Of a DNA stretch of 32,788 nucleotides, positions 7,909-14,516 are shown one piece after another; positions within the stretch are counted from its first letter, which is position 1; each line of letters opens with the position of its first letter. The notes under the pieces are model-generated. The model was not told the DNA's origin and ran no database searches. It saw only the letters and a program-made list of their open reading frames with translations. The position numbers and the translations under genes are program-made. The DNA comes from Alicyclobacillus contaminans DSM 17975 (GTDB lineage Bacteria > Bacillota > Bacilli > Alicyclobacillales > Alicyclobacillaceae): positions 1 to 32,788 of the forward strand of contig NZ_AUCA01000036.1 in NCBI RefSeq assembly GCF_000429525.1. Direction: 5' to 3'.

Positions 7909-8733
7909 TCAACCGTTTCGCTTCAGACGCCCCGTCCGCATCGCGTACCGCTCGGCGGCCACGAAGATGGCGAGCCCAATCGGCACCAAGATCACCCCAA
8001 TCAACGCCAGCTCCACCAGCGGCAGCCACAACTGGTCCAGTCCGGCGCCGTGCAACAACGCCTCGCGAGACATGTTGAGCGCATACGTCGCCGGCGATAG
8101 CCAGGACATCCACTGCACCCAATGGGGGAGGATGGTCACCGGATAATAAATGCCGGAAATCAGCAAGATCACGCCCTGAATGATGTGCGTCGCCTGAGCT
8201 CCGCGCTCTGTGGACAGCAGAGGCAGCACGGCCGCAATCAATCCCAGACCCATGAAGCTGAGGCTGGACACAATCAGCACCAGAATCGCGCTCCACAGGT
8301 TCGCGTGCGAAAGCGGAAGCCGGAAAAACCAGGCGATGGCGACGAGCACAATCAACGTGCGGATCATGCCGTACGTTGCCCCGTACAGACAGGTCCCGAG
8401 CAGGTGCGTCAACCGGCGAATGGGGGCCATGAACGTGTACTCAATCGTTCCTTCCCAGCGCTCGTAGCTGATGGAATTGGCCACTTCGTCAAACAGAATC
8501 GAAAGATATCCCCAGAGCAGTGCGCCAATCACCAGGTAGAGCGTGGTCTCCGCCCGTTGACTGGAGGGCGTGGCATAGCCGATGAGCCCAATGGTCATGG
8601 CGTTGATCAGACTGTAAAAAATATGGACGACTTCCCATGACAAGTATCGTTTGGCCAAACGAAAGTTGCGCTCCACGAACGCGTACATCGTACGCACTTC
8701 GGCGATGGGCCGAACGTTAAGCGAAGTCCTCAT
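7909..8733 (-). CDS. ABC-2 type transporter permease
   Basis: The 274-aa integral membrane protein has about six hydrophobic segments, starting after a soluble N-terminus (NFRLAKRYLSWEVVH) and ending with LIGVILVPIGLAIFVAAERYA. It contains the ABC-2 features VANSISYERWEGTIEYTFMAPI and GIYYPVTILPHWVQWMSWLSP. Its start, ATG 8733, overlaps the end of the ATPase gene by 17 nt and uses AAGGAGG inside that gene, so the pair is translationally coupled. It would form an export-type ABC transporter with the upstream ATPase. Substrate is unknown; ABC-2 exporters move drugs, polysaccharides or antibiotics. Confidence 0.87.
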   Translation of the reverse strand: MRTSLNVRPIAEVRTMYAFVERNFRLAKRYLSWEVVHIFYSLINAMTIGLIGYATPSSQRAETTLYLVIGALLWGYLSILFDEVANSISYERWEGTIEYTFMAPIRRLTHLLGTCLYGATYGMIRTLIVLVAIAWFFRLPLSHANLWSAILVLIVSSLSFMGLGLIAAVLPLLSTERGAQATHIIQGVILLISGIYYPVTILPHWVQWMSWLSPATYALNMSREALLHGAGLDQLWLPLVELALIGVILVPIGLAIFVAAERYAMRTGRLKRNG

Positions 8734-9619
8734 CCTCCACAACCTCCTTCCAATCCTTCCCGACAAACGCGAAGAACACATCCTCGAACGATTGCACGTT
8801 CGGCCCGGCCATTTGCTTGAGCGCGCGCGGCGTGTCCAGGACCACCAGCCGACCGCGGTCCAAAATCGCCACCCGGTCGCACAGTCGCTCCGCTTCCGCC
8901 ATGTCGTGCGTCGTGAGAATCATGGTGGTCTTCCGTTCGGCGATGATGTCCTCCACAAAATCCTGGACATCTCGGCGGGACTTCGGATCCAACCCGGTGG
9001 TTGGTTCATCCAGCAACAGGAGTTCCGGACGGGTCATGAACGCGCGCGCAATCGACACCTTTTGCTGCTGTCCGCGGGACATGTTCTCGAGCGACGCGTG
9101 CATTTTGCCGCGGCTGAATCCGAGACGTTCCAGAATCGCACCGGCTCGCTGCCGGGTCTCGGCCGGCGGCAGACCGTACAGGCGACCGGCGAACATGAGG
9201 TTCTCCATGGCCGACAATTTCTTGAAAAAGGATGCTTCCACCGACACGCGGTTGATGCGGCGACGGATGGCCTGCGGCTGTTTCACCGCATCCATCCCAA
9301 ACACCTCCACCACACCGCTGTCGGGGAAAAGTAACGTGGAAATGAGTCGAATGAGTGTGGACTTGCCGCTGCCATTCGCGCCGAGGATGCCAAGCACCTC
9401 GCCTCGGTGCGCGTCGAACGTGACGTCGTCCACCGCCATCACTTCACGTTTGCGACGGCCGAGCCAGCCGCGGCGCACCACGTCACCGTCTCCCGGTTCC
9501 ACAGGTTCGTAGAACCGTTTGCACACGTGTTCGCAATGAATCACCGGCGGGCCGTCCGGCACAAACCCCGATGGATTCGACGATTCCAACGATTGCGTCG
9601 ATTTCAACTCCAAGTTCAA
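8717..9619 (-). CDS. ABC transporter ATP-binding protein, partner of the ABC-2 permease
   Basis: The 300-aa ATPase carries Walker A GANGSGKST (about residues 80-88), the signature MSRGQQQKVSIARA, Walker B LLLLDEPTTGLD and the switch TTHDMAEAE. A longer than usual loop (about 40-60) precedes Walker A. TTG 9619 is taken as start because AAGGAGG lies 10 nt upstream. The frame is open a further 80 codons upstream through a transcription terminator; that extension is His- and Cys-rich and is treated separately. Gene order ATPase then permease and their overlap support one exporter. Expression is probably controlled in the leader, where an intrinsic terminator sits about 70 nt before the start. Confidence 0.87.
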   Translation of the reverse strand: MNLELKSTQSLESSNPSGFVPDGPPVIHCEHVCKRFYEPVEPGDGDVVRRGWLGRRKREVMAVDDVTFDAHRGEVLGILGANGSGKSTLIRLISTLLFPDSGVVEVFGMDAVKQPQAIRRRINRVSVEASFFKKLSAMENLMFAGRLYGLPPAETRQRAGAILERLGFSRGKMHASLENMSRGQQQKVSIARAFMTRPELLLLDEPTTGLDPKSRRDVQDFVEDIIAERKTTMILTTHDMAEAERLCDRVAILDRGRLVVLDTPRALKQMAGPNVQSFEDVFFAFVGKDWKEVVEDEDFA

Positions 9620-9691
9620 CGTGATGATTCCTCCTTGCCCCCACGCTGCAATCTGCAGGAGGTCCCAGTATCCGTGAAACTTTGGGCAAAC

Positions 9692-9717
9692 AAAAAAGCC
9701 ATGGGCCTGCCATGGCT
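9692..9717 (-). terminator. Intrinsic terminator/attenuator in the leader of the ABC transporter operon
   Basis: On the minus strand AGCCATGG (9717-9710) and CCATGGCT (9704-9697) form a perfect 8-bp stem with a 5-nt loop, directly followed by six U residues (9697-9692). It lies between promoter 10020-9991 and the ATPase start at 9619, so transcription of the transporter must pass it. No obvious mutually exclusive antiterminator helix was identified by eye. Confidence 0.75.
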
Positions 9718-9984
9718 GGATGTACTGCAATTCCTCGCCACGGGCCCATCGCCCGCAGCGACACACCGTTCCTTCTACGGAGCCGATGTTTTGCCCATAC
9801 GCTGCGGGATGTTGCATGCAGAAATGCCGGTGATGCGGATGCCCGTGCCCGTGCGGCACAGTCCTGCCATCCGGGCATCATCGCCGACCCATTGCAGATT
9901 CCGCATGACACATTCTCCTTCCCGCCTCGTATTTGACACTGCCAGACTCGGACAGGTTTCCCTCATCTGGTTGGAAGCGCCATC
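9718..9984 (-). ncRNA. About 290-nt terminated leader transcript of unknown nature, upstream of the ABC exporter
   Basis: The region 9620-10024 has no clear gene but has a promoter at one end and a terminator near the other, so a transcript of about 290 nt is expected. It has a strong Shine-Dalgarno, GGAAGGAGA, near 9920 followed by three overlapping starts (ATG 9913, GTG 9911, ATG 9906). I do not recognise a riboswitch class, T-box, SRP RNA or RNase P RNA in it. It could be an attenuator leader, a small RNA, or an mRNA for a short peptide. Confidence 0.4.
9775..9906 (-). CDS. Possible 43-aa leader peptide
   Basis: The frame starts MRNLQWVGDDARM at ATG 9906, the best spaced (8 nt) of three candidate starts behind GGAAGGAGA, and ends at a TAG at 9775, upstream of the terminator. 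It has no recognisable motif. Overlapping frames are as long or longer: GTG 9911 gives a CGICNGS start, and the 9859 frame is His-rich and continues into the ATPase. The choice of frame is therefore uncertain. If translated, it could take part in attenuation of the exporter operon. Confidence 0.25.
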   Translation of the reverse strand: MRNLQWVGDDARMAGLCRTGTGIRITGISACNIPQRMGKTSAP

Positions 9985-9990
9985 GACCGT

Positions 9991-10020
9991 ATCCTATCAA
10001 TTTTCACTGAATTTTGTCAA
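9991..10020 (-). promoter_or_regulatory. Promoter of the ABC exporter leader
   Basis: On the minus strand a perfect TTGACA (10020-10015) is followed after 18 bp by TAGGAT (9996-9991), 4 of 6 matches to the -10 consensus. It lies just downstream of the stop of the YqkE-like gene and drives the 300-nt leader and, past the terminator, the transporter genes. Confidence 0.6.
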
Positions 10021-10024
10021 GCGC

Positions 10025-10405
10025 TCATTTTTTGAACGCCCGCCAATCCAACCGGGATTCCTCCAGCAGTTTCGAGAAATCCTCTTCATCCTCGTCGCTC
10101 GGATTCAGCAGTTCGGCAAACGATAACTCCGCGTCGTCCCCATCGGCTCTCCGCAATGGTGCTACGCGCTTGGCCGAAGTCCCCTTCTTCGCCGGGGAAG
10201 GTTTCTCAGCGCTCTCCATCTCCGCCTTCAGCTTTGCGAGTTTCGCCGCTGCGTCGCTGTCCAAAAAGTCCGCCACGTGCAGCTGGGCATCCGCATCCGC
10301 CTTGGGTTTCACGGGCTTTGGCGCCGGGCGAAACCAATCAGCGGCATAATCCGGTTTATCCTCGGGTTCGTGCGCCACCATCGACGGCTTTCTCCGTTTT
10401 CCCAC
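10025..10405 (-). CDS. YqkE-like (DUF3886) small charged protein
   Basis: The 126-aa protein is hydrophilic and highly charged, with a Lys/Pro-rich N-terminal half and an acidic C-terminus. It ends EEDFSKLLEESRLDWRAFKK, matching the conserved C-terminal block SFEELLxESxLDWKKFK of the Bacillus YqkE family (DUF3886) as I remember it. GTG 10405 has GGAGG 9 nt upstream and follows the previous gene's stop by 15 nt, so the two form an operon. The function of the family is unknown. The middle (about 60-100) is probably disordered. Confidence 0.65.
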   Translation of the reverse strand: MGKRRKPSMVAHEPEDKPDYAADWFRPAPKPVKPKADADAQLHVADFLDSDAAAKLAKLKAEMESAEKPSPAKKGTSAKRVAPLRRADGDDAELSFAELLNPSDEDEEDFSKLLEESRLDWRAFKK

Positions 10406-10420
10406 ACGCGGTCACCTCCG

Positions 10421-10735
10421 TCAATCCTTGATCTCGCCGGCTTCGTACTGCTGCAGGTAGCGCTTTTCATCCGCCACCAAACTCGGATGCTCGTTCAAAT
10501 ATGTGCGCAGCAGCCGTTCCTGCCACTCGTCCGATCCCGGCTCCCCCGCCACCTCCAACAGGTCGTCAAGCCTCCGGTCGTATACGATTTCCCACTGCTC
10601 CGCACCGTCCACCATCACTTTCCGCGAGACCTGCATAAAAATCCCCGGATCGCCTTCCTGTTCGGTGCGTGCGTACATCATCATTTCGTAGTTGTCCCAT
10701 TGGTGTATCCAATCGAGCGGATCGTACTTTTGCAT
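10421..10735 (-). CDS. Hypothetical 104-aa acidic protein, operon with the YqkE-like gene
   Basis: The protein starts MQKYDPLDWIHQWDN and is acidic and soluble, with a Met/Tyr-rich segment (NYEMMMYART) and helical C-terminal half. No known domain is recognised. ATG 10735 is preferred: GAGGG lies 6-7 nt upstream, whereas the ATG at 10741 is too close to it. It is cotranscribed with the YqkE-like gene 15 nt downstream. The good ribosome binding site, the candidate promoter upstream and conserved operon-like spacing support a real gene; function cannot be assigned. Confidence 0.6.
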   Translation of the reverse strand: MQKYDPLDWIHQWDNYEMMMYARTEQEGDPGIFMQVSRKVMVDGAEQWEIVYDRRLDDLLEVAGEPGSDEWQERLLRTYLNEHPSLVADEKRYLQQYEAGEIKD

Positions 10736-10769
10736 GCGCATCCCTCATTTGCAAGCGTCAACTGCTTTC

Positions 10770-10799
10770 AGTGTACTGGTTCCGCGGACGACACTTCAA
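10770..10799 (-). promoter_or_regulatory. Candidate promoter of the 104-aa/YqkE-like operon
   Basis: TTGAAG (10799-10794) and TACACT (10775-10770) on the minus strand are separated by 18 bp. Each matches 4 of 6 consensus positions. The predicted start is about 28 nt before ATG 10735. Confidence 0.4.
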
Positions 10800-10835
10800 G
10801 TCATGGACGTTTGTGCAGCGGGGAACCCTTTTTGT

Positions 10836-10924
10836 TACAATGAGTGACGTCAGCGCTTTGCAGCGCGCCATTGGACGATGCGCGACAACACCGCGTTGAT
10901 TGGCGTGGAAGCGCTGCAAAGCGC
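10836..10924 (+). promoter_or_regulatory. Candidate -10 box and long-stem 5' leader hairpin of the 46-aa membrane peptide
   Basis: TACAAT at 10836-10841 is a good -10 without a convincing -35. Starting about a dozen bases later, GCGCTTTGCAGCGC (10853-10866) and GCGCTGCAAAGCGC (10911-10924) form a perfect 14-bp inverted repeat. They enclose 44 nt that can pair further (CGCCA with TTGGCG). The hairpin would sit at the very 5' end of the transcript for the gene at 10970. Possible roles are mRNA stabilisation, regulation, or a separate small RNA. Confidence 0.5.
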
Positions 10925-10969
10925 CCGCGCAACGGGACGCAATGCGACCTGTAGAAAGGAGTCCGTCGG

Positions 10970-11110
10970 ATGAAAGCAACCATGTACGTATTCGTCATCA
11001 TTGCCATCATTGTCGCCATCCTCACCTTCGCGATTCACCCGAAGGACCAACGCCCAACGGCGCTGGCTTCGCAAGCAGCGTCCGCCGCTGCACTCACCGA
11101 AGTGCGGTGA
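10970..11110 (+). CDS. 46-aa single-pass membrane peptide
   Basis: The small frame begins ATG 10970, 8 nt after AAAGGAG, and ends at TGA 11108-11110. Residues 5-22 (MYVFVIIAIIVAILTFAI) form one uninterrupted hydrophobic helix after a short basic start. The tail after HPKDQRPT is an Ala-rich segment ending TEVR. The most likely arrangement is a single membrane anchor, N-terminus in or out not determined. No family is recognised. The ideal ribosome binding site, the candidate promoter and the hydrophobic segment make a real gene likely. Confidence 0.65.
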   Translation: MKATMYVFVIIAIIVAILTFAIHPKDQRPTALASQAASAAALTEVR

Positions 11111-11185
11111 CGCCAAAGAAGGGGGCCAAGAGGCTCCCTTCGACCATCAGACGACTATCTTGACAGCCCTGCATCAACAAGTGAA

Positions 11186-11229
11186 CAGGGGCGGGAAGAC
11201 GACGCGTGTGCGCCGTCTTCCCGCCCCTG
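11186..11229. terminator. Strong hairpin between the 46-aa gene and etfA, probable bidirectional terminator
   Basis: CAGGGGCGGGAAGACG (11186-11201) and its exact complement (11214-11229) form a 16-bp GC-rich stem with a 12-nt loop. There is no U-tract on either side. It sits between two convergent genes, 22 nt after the etfA stop. A weaker 9-bp stem (AAGGGGGCC/GGCTCCCTT, about 11119-11140) lies next to the plus-strand gene. Confidence 0.5.
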
Positions 11230-11251
11230 CCTTCACCCATCGGACGCGCTG

Positions 11252-12229
11252 TTACGCCAGCGCCTTCTTGAACTCCTCCGTCAACATCGGCACGACCTCG
11301 AACAGGTCTCCGACAATGCCGTAATCGGCCACCTGGAAAATCGGGGCTTCGGGGTCTTTGTTGATGGCGACAATCACTTTGGAATTGGACATGCCCGCCA
11401 AGTGCTGGATGGCTCCCGAGATACCGCACGCGATGTACAGATCCGGAGTGACCACTTTCCCCGTCTGGCCAATCTGCAAGGCGTAGTCGCAGTAACCCGC
11501 GTCACAGGCGCCGCGCGACGCGCCGACGGCAGCGCCGAGCACATCCGCCAGTTCCTGCAGCGGCTTGAAACCATCCGCGCTCTTCACGCCACGGCCACCG
11601 GAAACGATGATCTTCGCTTCCGAGAGATCCACGCCTGTGCTCGCTTTCTGGACGATTTCGCGAACGGTGGTCGCCAGGTCCTGCGGCGCGAACGAAACGT
11701 CCAATTTGTTCACCGTGCCTGCCTTTGCTATATCCCCTTCTGCCGGAGGCAGGTTGTTTGGCCGCACTGTGACAACGATGGTGCCCTTCTTGACCCGCAC
11801 TTTCGTGAACGCTTTACCGGCGTAAATGGGGCGGGTAAAGGTGATGGCGTCCCCGCTGACCTCAAGTCCGACGATGTCCGACACCTGACCGGCGCCGAGC
11901 CGCGTCGCAATCACCGGAGCCAAATCTTTGCCGATGGCGGAATGGGCCATCAGGATCACGTCCGGATTGGTCGCACGCACGGCTTCCATGAACGCCTTTT
12001 TGTACGCATCCGGCGTGTAGTTCTCCAATTCCGGTGCATCCACCACATACACGGTGTCGGCTCCGGCTTGACCCAGACCGCTTGCCAATGCCTCCACACC
12101 GCTGCCGAGCAACGCCACGGACACGCTGCCCCCCGCGGCCACCTGATTGGCCGCCGCCAGCATCTCCAACGTGACGTTCCGCAGCTTCTGACGCCGTACA
12201 TCCGCCAATACCAGTACGTTTTTGGCCAT
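11252..12229 (-). CDS. etfA: Electron transfer flavoprotein alpha subunit
   Basis: The 325-aa FAD-binding subunit of ETF accepts electrons from acyl-CoA dehydrogenases and hands them to the quinone pool. The FAD domain at the C-terminus has [43 protein letters not shown] and GAIQHLAGM, all signature blocks of Etf[20 protein letters not shown] follows. Start ATG 12229 has GGAGGGAG upstream. It is the last gene of the fadR-etfB-etfA operon, 105 nt after etfB, and no gene is seen in that gap. The acyl-CoA dehydrogenase at 3.5-4.7 kb is a plausible partner. Confidence 0.97.
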   Translation of the reverse strand: MAKNVLVLADVRRQKLRNVTLEMLAAANQVAAGGSVSVALLGSGVEALASGLGQAGADTVYVVDAPELENYTPDAYKKAFMEAVRATNPDVILMAHSAIGKDLAPVIATRLGAGQVSDIVGLEVSGDAITFTRPIYAGKAFTKVRVKKGTIVVTVRPNNLPPAEGDIAKAGTVNKLDVSFAPQDLATTVREIVQKASTGVDLSEAKIIVSGGRGVKSADGFKPLQELADVLGAAVGASRGACDAGYCDYALQIGQTGKVVTPDLYIACGISGAIQHLAGMSNSKVIVAINKDPEAPIFQVADYGIVGDLFEVVPMLTEEFKKALA

Positions 12230-12334
12230 AAATCTCCCTCCGTATCCCAGAAAAGCGCTGCATACGCGCTCTTTTATGCTTGATTCCCTGTGCCGCCGGG
12301 CGGCCGCAGACTGTCGCGCTCCCCCGAACGCCCA

Positions 12335-13105
12335 TCAACCGACCACTTTGTCTTTGGTTTTCAGCGCGGACACCAATTCCTTCACCTGGTCCGCGAGGTC
12401 GCCGCTCAAGATTTGACCCGCGGTCTTCGGCGCCGGCAGGAAAGTTTCGGTGATCTCGGTCCTGGCTTCAATGTCTTCGAGAGACAAACCCAGATCCGCA
12501 AGGGTCACTTTGGTCAACGGCTTTTTGTTGGCCTTGCGAATGCCAATCAACGATGGATACCGCGGCTCGTTCAACCCCTGCTGTGCCGTGACGAGCAACG
12601 GCAAGCTCGCTTCGACAATCTCCTCATCGCCTTCCGCGTCCCGGTGCGCCACCACCTGGTTCCCGTTCACTTCGAGCTTGGTGAGCGTCGACACATGCGG
12701 AATTCCAAGTTCTTCCGCCAACCGCACAGCAACCTGACCGGAGCCGTCATCGACCGCCTGGTTGCCAGCGATAATCAGGTCGAATTCGCGTTGCTTCACA
12801 ATGGCCGCCAGCACCTTGGCGGCGGTGTACTCGTCGCCGAACAGGGCCGGATCGTCCGCCAGAATCGCCTCGTCTGCCCCCATCGCGAGCGCGGTCCGAA
12901 GCGCCTCCTCCGCCCGCTCTGGTCCCACGGTGATGACCGTCACCTGGCCACCCAGGTCATCGCGGAGGCGAATCGCCTCCTCGACCGCGTACTCGTCGTA
13001 AGGGTTGATCACGAACTTGACGCCGTCTTCCTTGATTTTTCCGTTCTCAATGACAATCCGTTCCTCGGTGTCAAACGTCTGCTTCAGACAGACCAGGATG
13101 TTCAT
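12335..13105 (-). CDS. etfB: Electron transfer flavoprotein beta subunit
   Basis: The 256-aa protein forms the ETF heterodimer with EtfA and binds AMP. It starts MNILVCLKQTFDTEERI and shows NPYDEYAVEEAIRL, the nucleotide-binding segment TVGPERAEEALRTALAMGAD, IAGNQAVDDGSGQV and RYPSLIGIRKANKKP, the recognition-loop region. ATG 13105 has AGGAG 7 nt upstream, and the gene begins 15 nt after fadR ends. The order fadR-etfB-etfA is that of the Bacillus subtilis fadR region, without lcfA and fadB. Confidence 0.97.
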   Translation of the reverse strand: MNILVCLKQTFDTEERIVIENGKIKEDGVKFVINPYDEYAVEEAIRLRDDLGGQVTVITVGPERAEEALRTALAMGADEAILADDPALFGDEYTAAKVLAAIVKQREFDLIIAGNQAVDDGSGQVAVRLAEELGIPHVSTLTKLEVNGNQVVAHRDAEGDEEIVEASLPLLVTAQQGLNEPRYPSLIGIRKANKKPLTKVTLADLGLSLEDIEARTEITETFLPAPKTAGQILSGDLADQVKELVSALKTKDKVVG

Positions 13106-13120
13106 ATACGCACTCCTCTC

Positions 13121-13747
13121 TCAGTCCTCTGTCGTCGACGCGGAGCCCGCCAAGCCGTGCAGCAGCAGGTCCACGACGTCGTCCGCAAGCGAATGCAGAT
13201 GATACTTGCCGCCCGGCAGCACCCACGCGGTGACCGTTTCATCCATCGTGCCAAAGATCATGCGACGGGCCAGCCGACGATTGATCTGACGGCGAAAAAT
13301 CCCTTCTTCGATGCCCTGCTCCACAATCTCGTCCAACATGTTGTAAAACGGTTTCATGATGTCTCCAATCTGCCGCCTGATGTTGGCGTCCACCTGGCGC
13401 AGGTGCACCTGGGTGACCATCGCGAGGTCGCGGTGATCTCCGAGTTCCCGGAAGTAGAGCGAAACCAACGCGCGCAACTTGTCAGGGGCGCGCTTCGCAT
13501 CCGCCAGCGCGGAACGACTTCGTTCCACAATCTGTCCGATGGCTCTCCGCAGCAGGGAGATCAACACGTCCTCCTTGTTTTTGAAGTATAGATAGACGGT
13601 TCCGTCCGCCACTCCGGCTGCCTTTGCAATTCTGGAAATCTGTGAATTGTGGTAGCCGGATTCAGCCATCACTTTGACAGCGGCGTCAAGAATCGCCTCA
13701 TACTTGCTCTCGTCGCGCCGGTTTGGAATGCCCCTTCCCTCCCTCAA
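13121..13747 (-). CDS. fadR: TetR-family fatty acid degradation repressor FadR
   Basis: The protein of up to 208 aa has an N-terminal helix-turn-helix (SQISRIAKAAGVADGTVYLYF, split here as SQISRIAKAAG and VADGTVYLYFKNKEDVLISL). It shares RLARRMIFGTMDETVTAWV with Bacillus FadR (YsiA). In Bacillus, FadR is released from DNA by long-chain acyl-CoA. A FadR box sits in its own promoter region, indicating autoregulation of fadR-etfBA. The start is unclear. TTG 13747 has no ribosome binding site. GGAGGG lies inside the frame 7 nt before an ATT codon (13729-13727), which would give a protein beginning at about the expected place. Confidence 0.9.
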   Translation of the reverse strand: MREGRGIPNRRDESKYEAILDAAVKVMAESGYHNSQISRIAKAAGVADGTVYLYFKNKEDVLISLLRRAIGQIVERSRSALADAKRAPDKLRALVSLYFRELGDHRDLAMVTQVHLRQVDANIRRQIGDIMKPFYNMLDEIVEQGIEEGIFRRQINRRLARRMIFGTMDETVTAWVLPGGKYHLHSLADDVVDLLLHGLAGSASTTED

Positions 13748-13748
13748 T

Positions 13749-13766
13749 TGAATGAATTGTCATTCA
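13749..13766. promoter_or_regulatory. FadR operator upstream of fadR-etfBA
   Basis: TGAATGAATTGTCATTCA is an inverted repeat of two 7-bp arms (TGAATGA/TCATTCA) around 4 bp. It matches the Bacillus FadR box consensus TGAATGA-N4-TCATTCA. It lies about 6-23 nt downstream of the predicted transcription start and directly before the coding region, so bound repressor would block transcription. Confidence 0.85.
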
Positions 13767-13778
13767 TTATTCGTGTTC

Positions 13779-13807
13779 ATTGTATCGAAGACAGCCGGAT
13801 GTGTCAA
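13779..13807 (-). promoter_or_regulatory. Promoter of fadR-etfB-etfA
   Basis: On the minus strand TTGACA (13807-13802) is followed after exactly 17 bp by TACAAT (13784-13779), close to the sigma-A consensus. The FadR box lies just downstream. Confidence 0.85.
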
Positions 13808-13830
13808 CGCTTTCTTTGGAAACACTAAGA

Positions 13831-13856
13831 GAGGCCGCATGTTTTTACGCGGCCTC
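13831..13856 (-). terminator. Hairpin after the redoxin gene
   Basis: GAGGCCGC (13831-13838) and GCGGCCTC (13849-13856) form a perfect 8-bp stem with a 10-nt loop. On the minus strand it is followed by TCTTAGTGTTT, a weak U-tract. It lies 19 nt beyond the redoxin stop and just upstream of the fadR promoter. Confidence 0.5.
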
Positions 13857-13874
13857 CGCATTGCCCACAGTCGT

Positions 13875-14330
13875 TCATTGCTCCGGCAAACCCAGCGCTT
13901 CGCGAATCTTCGGTTCCACTTTCAGAAATCCCTTATCACCCGCGGCGCGAAACTTCAGCGTCCCATCTTTGCCAAACACAAAAAACGCCGGGACATATTC
14001 ATTTTCAAAGCGATTCGCCACGGCGTGTTGGTGATCCAAACCCAGTGGCTGCGTGATGTGGTACGTCTCCACGTCCTGCCGAATCCGTTCTTCATTCGTG
14101 TCCTCTTCCATCCGGGGCATGTGCAATGCCACCACCTGCAGGCCGTCCTTTGCGTATTTGTCCTTGATGGCAATGACGTCGTTCATGGTTTCGTGACAAA
14201 TGTGGCATGACACGGCCCAGAAGTGGACCAGTGTGACTTTCCCCGGCTCCAGAGCCGGTATGCCATCCGAGTTCCACCATGCGGTCGCCCCCTCGAGCGA
14301 TGGCATCGGTGTCCCCAGTCGCATGGGCAT
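13875..14330 (-). CDS. Thioredoxin-fold redoxin (AhpC/TlpA-like), cytosolic
   Basis: The 151-aa protein has the thioredoxin-fold segment VTLVHFWAVSCHICHETM with a CxxC pair (Cys42, Cys45), then GLQVVALHMPR, DHQHAVANRFENEYVPAFFVFGKDG (the cis-Pro loop region) and a C-terminal helix. It probably acts as a thiol-disulfide reductase. No signal peptide or membrane anchor is present with start ATG 14330, so it should be cytosolic, unlike ResA-type proteins. GGGAGG lies 9 nt before that ATG; the frame from 14390 is too long. A consensus-like promoter overlaps that of the divergent gene. Confidence 0.8.
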   Translation of the reverse strand: MPMRLGTPMPSLEGATAWWNSDGIPALEPGKVTLVHFWAVSCHICHETMNDVIAIKDKYAKDGLQVVALHMPRMEEDTNEERIRQDVETYHITQPLGLDHQHAVANRFENEYVPAFFVFGKDGTLKFRAAGDKGFLKVEPKIREALGLPEQ

Positions 14331-14393
14331 CACTGAACACCTCCCGGGAATGCCAGACGGGCGCGCTTGCAACGGGACGGCGGCACCCATTCT

Positions 14394-14422
14394 TGGCAGT
14401 TCATTCAGGTTGGATTATACTA
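14394..14422 (+). promoter_or_regulatory. Promoter of the 95-aa gene
   Basis: TTGGCA (14394-14399) and TATACT (14417-14422) are separated by 17 bp. The -10 overlaps the -10 of the divergent redoxin promoter. The predicted leader to ATG 14517 is about 88 nt. Confidence 0.6.
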
Positions 14423-14443
14423 TTGACCATGGGGACTTTCAAA
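14415..14443 (-). promoter_or_regulatory. Promoter of the redoxin gene
   Basis: On the minus strand TTGAAA (14443-14438) and TATAAT (14420-14415) are separated by 17 bp, 11 of 12 consensus bases. Its -10 shares six positions (14415-14420) with the -10 region of the opposite promoter, so both cannot be occupied at once. Confidence 0.7.
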
Positions 14444-14516
14444 TCTCTCCAGCGATGGTGACTGTGTTCAGCCCTTATCCTCGGAGAGTATGACAAGTTC
14501 AGAAAGGATGGCCTTT

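Noticed and set aside
9620-9859. N-terminal 80-residue extension of the ABC ATPase from GTG 9859
   Set aside because: The extension is read through an intrinsic terminator hairpin and has no Shine-Dalgarno, whereas TTG 9619 has AAGGAGG. Kept only as an observation.
9878-9913. In-frame TGA in the Cys/His-rich frame read as selenocysteine
   Set aside because: No SECIS-like hairpin follows the TGA at the right distance and no selenoprotein family is recognised.
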